Positions 57,399-64,000 of a DNA stretch of 64,000 bases are shown piece after piece. A program made the translations under genes and the position numbers. The stretch's first letter is position 1; each line of letters starts with the position of its first letter. Below the pieces are notes generated by a model. It ran no database searches, was not told where the DNA came from, and saw nothing but the letters and a program-made list of their open reading frames with translations. The DNA is from Erigeron canadensis (Eukaryota > Streptophyta > Magnoliopsida > Asterales > Asteraceae): NCBI RefSeq assembly GCF_010389155.1, contig NC_057769.1, forward strand, positions 186,001-250,000, given 5' to 3'.

Positions 57399-59443
57399 CT
57401 ATCGAATGCCAAAAATGCTGAAGAGTTTCTGTACAGCATTATGGCCCCATTTGACGTTGTTGTGAGGTGAATGTTCCCTTGGTGGTACTGTAACTTGTTC
57501 TTCGGTTACTTGCTGTCTTTCTTGATGTTCATTCTCCCTAGAATCTTGAATTTCAGGTATGGATGATATCTCGGGTCTTGGATTCAAATTTGAGGTACAT
57601 GCATCCCCTTTCAAATCTAACTGAGATTGGTTAAATTCGGTATATTCAGTACAAAAGATATGACAGTTTAAAGACCTATGGAATTTTTTTCTGTACATAG
57701 CTGCAATCCACATTTCAAATACTATGGAGAACTTCCATACAAAGATACAAGTTATTACAGTACAACATATATATATATATATATATATAGGTCTCAACTT
57801 AGGAATTGTTATCCCTAATAGTATATAAATAGAAAGACTTGCATCGCTCTAGTTTGTAACTGGACGTACATTACATACTGCCCTAAACGTAACATTCAAG
57901 GGCAATATTTTGTGCAGTTACATCACGTTTTAGAGTTGTCAAAAAGATGTGTACTAGTAAAGTTGTTTTATGAACTTTCATTGCTTAATAAATAGGCCTG
58001 GAAAGCAACAAGCTTTGGTGTTAGCTGTTATCAAAACCAATTACAAATGCTAATGGTATACTAATATGATGATCCCCTTAACAGTCTGATAATGAAGTAT
58101 TTGAATAACAAGCATCCAACAAATTGCTTAAAGAACCAAACTTGATATTATTATAAAAAAAAAAATGCAAGATAAGAAACCTGGTTATCTTATTATTTTA
58201 GAATCTAAACCTAGAACTATAAGTATTTAAAAGATACATTTAAGAAAATATTAATTTACCTCATCAGGCAATATGAGGTCCTTAGCCCTATCAGGTTCTG
58301 TTGACACCAGCATAGCAGATCCGTTAATAATAAGGGATTCTGGGGGTTCATAATCATTTGAAGCTAAATTATGAATGACAGGATCCTCATCTAGTTGATA
58401 TTGATTCAAACCAGGTACAAGAACAGGCACCCCCCTTTCATCAGCTGATACCAATTTCATACTTGTTGCAGACACATTTGGTTCTTCAGTATTGTCATTA
58501 TTCGCCCTGGCCAATAATGGTTCTGCCATATGGATTTCTTGATTTAATGCTGGTGGTGGTGGCTCGATTGCATCGATTATTATCTTGCGCGAATCAGGGT
58601 CTTCCCAATCTTCACACAAAGTCATCGTCTTGTCAGTCTTGAAGCATTCGAGAACCCTATCGGGACCAGGTTGCCACACGATTACCCCATCACTTTCTTG
58701 CATTAATATGAACTTAAACTTGATGCATCTTCCTATCGGTAAGTCCTATTAATGAATAAATCCAACCACTTAAATAATTTCCGGATGATTATTATAAGTC
58801 TAGCTAGACAAAGTTAAAAACTAGTGTACTTTGATTCAACACAACAGCTAGTAACTTACAAGATGTGCACTAGTCCATGAATGACCTTCTGACCATGTTA
58901 GAGGAATGGCATGGTTTGGATCCCATAAACCCAAAACTGGATCATCCCCTGTTATCAAAAAGTTCTGTCCGAAGGAGCATTCTTTATGTAACTGGAATTT
59001 CACGCGAACCGTTTCTGTTTCTGCTTCAACTGCTGGAACATGATTCAAATTGAATTGAACGAATTAGCTAGTAAGACCAATAATTATATTAATAGTTAAG
59101 TTAAAGGAAAATCACTTGATAAACATTAATATATATAGTAGTAGCTTGATTGCATACTTGTGTGTTGTCCGTTGAGCGATGAACAAGAAACACTACTTGC
59201 TGATGATGATGATGATGATGATGATATTGAGAGGAGTAGTTTGGTTAAGCCCACGTCTAATTTGCTGCTGATGTTGTAGTGGTAGTAGTAGTTACGATGA
59301 CGTCGATGATCAGAATGATGATGAAGCAGGGGTGACACATCAAGAAACCTGGCCCCCATGTTTTTATTATCATGTTGTTTGCAAGAAACCAGATATAATG
59401 ATGAAGAACCACCACCACCCATCATGCTCAAGCTGCCTTCCAT
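57399..59443 (-). CDS. CBM20 (starch-binding domain) protein, 4 exons
   Basis: Exons in gene order: 59443-59158, 59032-58860, 58745-58260, 57620-57399; GT-AG introns, phases agree, 388 residues. The N-terminus (about 95 residues) is Ser/His/Tyr-rich with a run of eight Ser, compatible with a plastid transit peptide. A CBM20 fold follows: VRVKFQLHKECSFGQNFLIT, DDPVLGLWDPNHAIPLTWSE, GHSWTSAHL, LPIGRCIKFKFIL, GVIVWQPGPDRVLE and LCEDWED. The two Trp of the WDP and W.S blocks and the Trp of VIVWQPGPDR are typical glucan-contact positions. No catalytic domain follows; the rest is acidic and Pro-rich, ending QKLFSIFGIR. Arabidopsis At5g01260 is the likely counterpart (from memory). The role is not established; plastid glucan binding is an inference. 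The last exon boundary is the least certain part. Confidence 0.85.
59029..59034 (-). promoter_or_regulatory. NAGNAG tandem splice acceptor of CBM20 gene intron 1
   Basis: On the minus strand the acceptor reads TTCCAGCAG. Splicing after the first or second AG keeps the frame and adds or omits one residue ahead of VEAETE. Both are sequence-plausible; I placed the exon start at 59032. Confidence 0.5.
59199..59226. repeat. (GAT)n run in CBM20 exon 1
   Basis: About nine TGATGA-type units which, on the coding strand, give the poly-Ser stretch of the N-terminal region. Likely length-variable. Confidence 0.85.
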
Positions 59444-60889
59444 TCCTAAGTAATTTGTGTGAGTGACTACGTACGTTGGGGGCCGGGTACGGTTTAACTT
59501 ATAATTAATCTGTTACTACACAATACTACTACTCAATTCGTTATTTTATTAGAGATCGAATTATATATAATAGAGATGAAATTTTTAGTTTGCATATGTA
59601 AAGATGAGTGAGTGAGTGGATCATATTATTACTAATGTAACTATATATATATGAGATGGTGATGGTGATAGGTAATTACTAATTAGTGAGTGAGAGATCA
59701 AAGTACCAGGCCAGGTGGGTGGCTCCTATGCTACCAACCTAATATAAATGGGAAAAATCAATATGCTGCTAAAAGCATGGAAGAAACATGTTTTCTTCTC
59801 ACAAACTCCCTCATGAAAATTACATGTTTGAATATAAAATCTTTCCTTCCATGAAAATCATAGTGGAAGCATACTGCTAGAAGCATACTAGTTAACCCCA
59901 TAAAATATACTCGTATATATGAGAGTTGGAATCTCAAAGCCAATAACAGTTAAGTACGGAGCTTTTTTAGCTTAATTTAGTGACTACGTCTAGACTGGAA
60001 TTGTTTTTGGCACTCTCACTTCAACTCAATTGCATGTGATTTGGATTGGAAATTGTGATTTCTGTTGCTTTAAGTTTACACTATCATATAGTAAATCACT
60101 TGGAACCTTCTTAAGGGGGAAAATATGAGTATTTCGTAGATATTTAGTTTTTGATGTTATATATCCATGTGGTGCATGTGGCGTGTTACTAACATAGTAA
60201 ATCACCTTCATTTTTTATTTCTTACTTTTTGAATGTAAAATTTGGGATTAACTACAATATTGTTTTTTCATATAGTTAACTTTACTTTCAAGAAGTTATT
60301 ATAAGAAAACTCTTGTCTTTAATGTTATGATCATATTACTCATATTAAAACTTGAAAACAAAACCAAGTCTCATGTTTGCTTAGATACCAATTCTATTCA
60401 TGGAAGGTGTTCTTCTTACCAATTCACCACGCATTCACCGTCGCCGCATTTTACGGCGGTGTGCTAGTCCTAAAAAGAAGCTTCGAATTTAATTAGTTAG
60501 AACATTCTGTCAGGCCAAGTATGTTTTATCACCAGGAATTAGTACTATCAATTATCAACATCAAGTAACAGACAGCTCAAGTCAAGTCGAAGAAAGAAAT
60601 TGATGAAAGAGAATTCAAAATTAGCGGAATGAGTCTTGAAGTCTAAATGATAACTTATCATTAGCAGGTTTTATAGATAGCTGGTCATGAACAAGTCACT
60701 TAGAATAAAGTAATATACACAATTGTTAGTTGATTAGTTGGAATCCAAAATTAAAAAAATGAAAGATAAAAAATAAAGGTTTTATCCACGATCATTTAAT
60801 AGATGAAAACAAAATTTTGTAAATAAAAAAGTTTAGCGTCATATTGATAAACGCCTAGCATGCATGATCTTAAGATGTAAAATCAAGTT
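59444..60889. other. CBM20 upstream region and non-coding spacer; Helitron-like end at 60442-60467
   Basis: The first few hundred bases should hold the CBM20 promoter, but no TATA box stands out. At 60442-60467 the hairpin CGCCG-CATTTTA-CGGCG is followed by GTGTG and CTAG before T, a Helitron-type 3' end on the plus strand; its 5' end is not identified. Confidence 0.45.
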
Positions 60890-61932
60890 GTTTTGTGAAG
60901 CTTAATAGACGATTAGGGGTACCTTTATGTTTGTTAAGTGTTTCAGGCACTAAGTGATGAAATTGAGCTAATTGAATCAAGAAATGAGTCAAGGAATCAA
61001 GAAGCAAAAATCTGAAATTTTGAAGAAACAAAGGGCGTAACTTACGCCCAGGGGGGTAGTAAGTTACGCCAGTTGCTGTGCGAAAATTCGAATTTTGGGT
61101 TTTAATTATTTTCAGTTTATAGTCAATTACAACACGACTTGGGGAAGTTACCACACATATTTTCTTATCCCTGGAGCAGTTCCTAACATTCCGAACACCC
61201 CAATTTCATCATCAAATCACAATTCCATGGAGATTAAAGTCTTAATTGAAGAATCAATGATGATATCAATGATGAAGATTTTAGGCTAATTCTCTTTTGA
61301 TCATTCTCATGTGAACAATTATGTAAGACAATTGTATTCAACTTTTCTTATGTTCATGTTGGATTAGATCTTTAATTTTTCATTAGCTTTTTAACATCTA
61401 ATGTTGTTGGATTGTTTGAATGATTACTAGTTTATAACTTTGAATGAATTCCATCTATCTTTTGATTTCAAATTATTGTTAATCAATTATTATTGGAAAA
61501 ATCTCTTATGAACTTGTAATCTTGTTAATGAATAGATAATTTAGTTGTGTCAATTCTCCGGTTTTCATTATCGTGAATCATCACAACCTAATTATTTGTT
61601 CTTAGCATTCATTCAATCCAAGTTTATAACGAATCATGTCTATATGATTTCCAAAGAACATAAGTTAGGTTATACTCTTGAAAACATAATTTGAAGCATG
61701 AGAATGATCTCCTTTATTATCATTGTTAAATTTGTTAATTTCATAATCACTTTTAGTTTTTAATCAAATCAAATCAACAATCAATCGGTTTTAAGTTTAT
61801 GTCTAGTTTAATCAACTTTGTAAACTTGTTTAACATTTTCCCTTGATTCCTTGTGGATACGATACTCGACTTACCCATACTAGTTATAGGTATTTAGTTT
61901 ATATATTTGATCGGTCCAACAACATCGATCAC
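60890..61932 (+). mobile_element. LTR-like sequence (Tat/Athila-like)
   Basis: GTTAAGTGTTTCAGGCAC at the left, an inverted GGGCGTAACTTACGCCC, then near the right TTGATTCCTTGTGGATACGATACTCGACTTACC and TTTGATCGGTCC. The CCTTGTGGATACGAT..GACTTACC block near the LTR end is characteristic of Tat/Athila LTRs (family knowledge). TG..CA ends and a target duplication could not be fixed. Confidence 0.45.
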
Positions 61933-62160
61933 ATATGTACTTGCTTATTCTTCCTTCATCATAGAAATCTTAAAAATGACGAAAATATTTTTTGTGCATA
62001 TGTTTTCTTAAGTTGCATTGTTAGAAGTCACGATAGGCAGTTGATTATTATTGTGTTTGGATAAAAGTGTGTAAAGTTGAATAGATATGCACAGAGTCAT
62101 TACAACGCATGTGATATGATTAAAAAAGTTCATAGACAAAAGTTGTAAATTAAATAACAT
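61933..62160. other. Non-coding spacer
   Basis: No feature recognised; the short frame across it has no relatives known to me. Confidence 0.5.
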
Positions 62161-62570
62161 CTAGTATTTTTACCCGAGCATTATCCCGGGTGAAAAACAA
62201 AACCTTACGATCATTAAGGCCGTTAATTTTGTTGGTTGTGCAGTAGCAACTTCTAGCTCATGCATAATTTAAAAAGTAAAAGTCATATGGTAAAAATAAA
62301 AAAAAATAAAAAACTTTTGATGGGAAAAACTTAAAAACCAAAAGTTATGTGGCAAAAGTTAACTAAGTCAAAACTTTAGTGTTAAATATTAAAATACTAA
62401 AGTTGAAAAAAAACTATTTTAAATATTTTTGTAACTACCGTTAGTTATTCAAGCAACACTTAATGGTCATTAAATCTGACCTGATGATCGTTAAGTCCGT
62501 TAGTTTTGTTGGTTGTGCTATTGCAAGTTGTACCTCATACATGAGGGGTGTACTTTTAGCTACAGTAACA
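62161..62570 (-). mobile_element. Helitron-like element, same family as 28475-29577
   Basis: On the minus strand the 3' end is hairpin CCCGGG-ATAATG-CTCGGG, then TAAAAATA and CTAG (62161-62164). Its body has the same AAAAGTTATGTGGCAAAAGTT and GTTAGTTTTGTTGG-type units as the copy at 28475. The base after CTAG is A, not T. The 5' limit is uncertain. Confidence 0.55.
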
Positions 62571-62686
62571 CCCCCTCAGTAGCCAACATTACAATTTAGT
62601 TGTTATATATAATATATTACATATTTTTTAGGAAAGAAAGATAATCATTTATGTTTATTAGCATCCAACTAAGATTGAACCTAAAA

Positions 62687-62874
62687 ATAGAGAGAGGATT
62701 TCTTCCAGTTACCTCTTAATATAACTAATCTGATCCTTGAATAAAAATTAAGAGTCAAGATTCAAATATATTTTCGAATCTTGACCTTTAATTTTCATTT
62801 AAGGGACAAGATTTTTCAAACTTGATTCAAGTTGAGAAATTAACTTAAGGGAATCCTCTCTTCTAAAAATAAGA
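62687..62874. mobile_element. Palindromic MITE, family E, copy 2
   Basis: GAGAGGATTTCTTCCAGTTA against TTAACTTAAGGGAATCCTCTC, with GAGTCAAGATTC and GAATCTTGACC in the centre; follows the plan of 44247-44440. Confidence 0.7.
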
Positions 62875-62994
62875 TGCATACACGTGACAAAATCAAAGGT
62901 AAGTATAACGAAAATAAATGATACATGACACATGTCAAATGATGAAGTGTTTAGGTGTACGTTTAGGTCTAAGTTTTTAGGTAATTAATTAAAA

Positions 62995-63627
62995 TAGGGG
63001 TGAGCAAAAACCGAAAAACCATGAAAACCGAAAAAACCAAAAACCAATGGTTTTGGTTTTCTAAAAACCGAAAGTTGTGGTTCGGTTTTGGTTTCTAATG
63101 AAAAACCGAACCATAAAAATCGAACCAAACCAAAAATATATATTTTTACTTTATTTTATATTTATATCATTTTATTATTAATTTTTGATAAATATGTTAT
63201 TATATCTGCATTTTTAGGTGTATATAATAATATCATTTATATGTTTTAAGTGAAAATACACAACAAAATTAATTTGTTTTAATAATTGTATAATTAAACA
63301 ACGTGTAAAAGATATAAATAGTTATACATAAAATTTGTTTGAAGTTTGTACAACTTACTTTTATGGATTTGTTGTCATTGTTGTAGTGTTATTGTTAATA
63401 ATATTATTTTGAAAACTTGTTGAAATTAATTAAGGTGTAATTATAGGGTATAAACTTATAAACTTTTGAACCACAATTTAACCTAAAAAACCGACTAAAA
63501 CCGAACCGAAATAGACCCAAACCGAAAAAACCGAAACCCAATTGTTTTATTTTTCAAAAACCGAATTATAAAGGTTCGGTTTCGGTTTTAGTCAAAAACC
63601 GAACTAAACCGAACCGTACTCACCCTA
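62995..63627. mobile_element. hAT-type MITE, 633 bp
   Basis: Terminal inverted repeats TAGGGGTGAGCA and TACTCACCCTA with a perfect 8-bp target duplication AATTAAAA (62987-62994 and 63628-63635). The ends are followed by many AAAACCGAA / TTCGGTTTT units; the AT-rich core has no gene. Built like the hAT MITE at 23477-23751 but with a different interior. Confidence 0.85.
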
Positions 63628-63635
63628 AATTAAAA

Positions 63636-64000
63636 CTTAGACATTCATAATACGCCTATGTTAAAATATATTGTATCCCTTTTGTTTGTGGACAATAATA
63701 ATGAAACGGAAAGATATTATACCACGATTGTAAAGTGCAATCAATAAAACATTTATTTATGGAAAAACAAAAACTCGAAGAAAAAAAAAACATGTAAACT
63801 TAAATTATGACAGAACTCCCTCTCACGTGACGCGCACATGAACACCTAGTGGGGTAAAATGGACGGACATTGCGTTTTAGACCATTCTTGCTAATAAATC
63901 ACTCTTTTGGCACCAAAAATGTTACTTTTAAAAAGTTTGGATCAAATGTGTAAAAAATGTGATAACACGTGGACAAAAAATGCAATTAGTTCTAAAACTT
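63636..64000. other. Non-coding right edge
   Basis: No gene or repeat boundary recognised. Confidence 0.5.

Noticed and set aside
1..64000. CRISPR arrays, bacterial operons or phage genes
   Set aside because: Repeats are MITE, LTR and simple-repeat types, genes have spliceosomal introns, and no spacer-repeat pattern is present.

Overview
This window is nuclear DNA from a eudicot plant: AT-rich, with GT-AG introns, about 20 kb of genes and their introns, and about 40 kb of transposon-derived sequence. Protein resemblance and the style of the reverse-transcriptase relics suggest a composite (Asteraceae); that assignment is an inference.

Three host genes can be rebuilt exon by exon. (1) Minus strand, 3734-7426: SQD2, the plastid glycosyltransferase (GT4) that makes sulfoquinovosyl diacylglycerol. 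Eleven exons join in frame to 441 codons, but the start and transit peptide are unresolved. (2) Plus strand, 45855-50904: an AUX1/LAX auxin-influx carrier, eight exons, 479 residues, best called LAX1. (3) Minus strand, 57399-59443: a CBM20 starch-binding-domain protein, four exons, 388 residues. From memory, the same order (SQD2, LAX1, CBM20 protein) lies on Arabidopsis chromosome 5 at At5g01220, At5g01240 and At5g01260, so the window is a conserved microsyntenic block stretched by insertions.

Layout. 1-3.7 kb: non-coding, with an end of a long-TIR element, a piece of a Tat-like LTR, a (GT)n run and a 180-bp tandem duplication. 3.7-7.4 kb: SQD2. 7.86-14.17 kb: a decayed Ty3/Gypsy chromovirus (Reina-like) with both LTRs, PBS and PPT, split in its chromodomain by a 1.5-kb solo LTR. 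14.2-22 kb: MITEs, Helitron-like ends, a SINE inverted pair, a long-TIR element and a Tourist-like MITE. 22.1-28.4 kb: two relics of one non-LTR reverse-transcriptase family whose C-terminus looks like a restriction-like endonuclease; the first is split by two solo LTRs and a hAT MITE. 28.5-36.2 kb: Helitron-like sequence, SINE, foldback MITEs and a CACTA-like end. 36.2-41.2 kb: two PIF/Harbinger-type elements carrying only the Myb/SANT-like ORF. 41.2-45 kb: decayed LTR sequence, a solo LTR and nested foldbacks. 45-51 kb: LAX1, with three different MITEs in its introns. 52-54 kb: SINE and three adjacent MITEs separated by (TA)n. 57.4-59.4 kb: the CBM20 gene. 60-64 kb: LTR-like, Helitron-like and hAT-MITE sequence.

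Many insertions are supported by target-site duplications read directly from the sequence, which gives a relative order of events. The three host genes act in separate processes (plastid lipid, auxin uptake, starch or glucan binding); nothing here suggests they are co-regulated.
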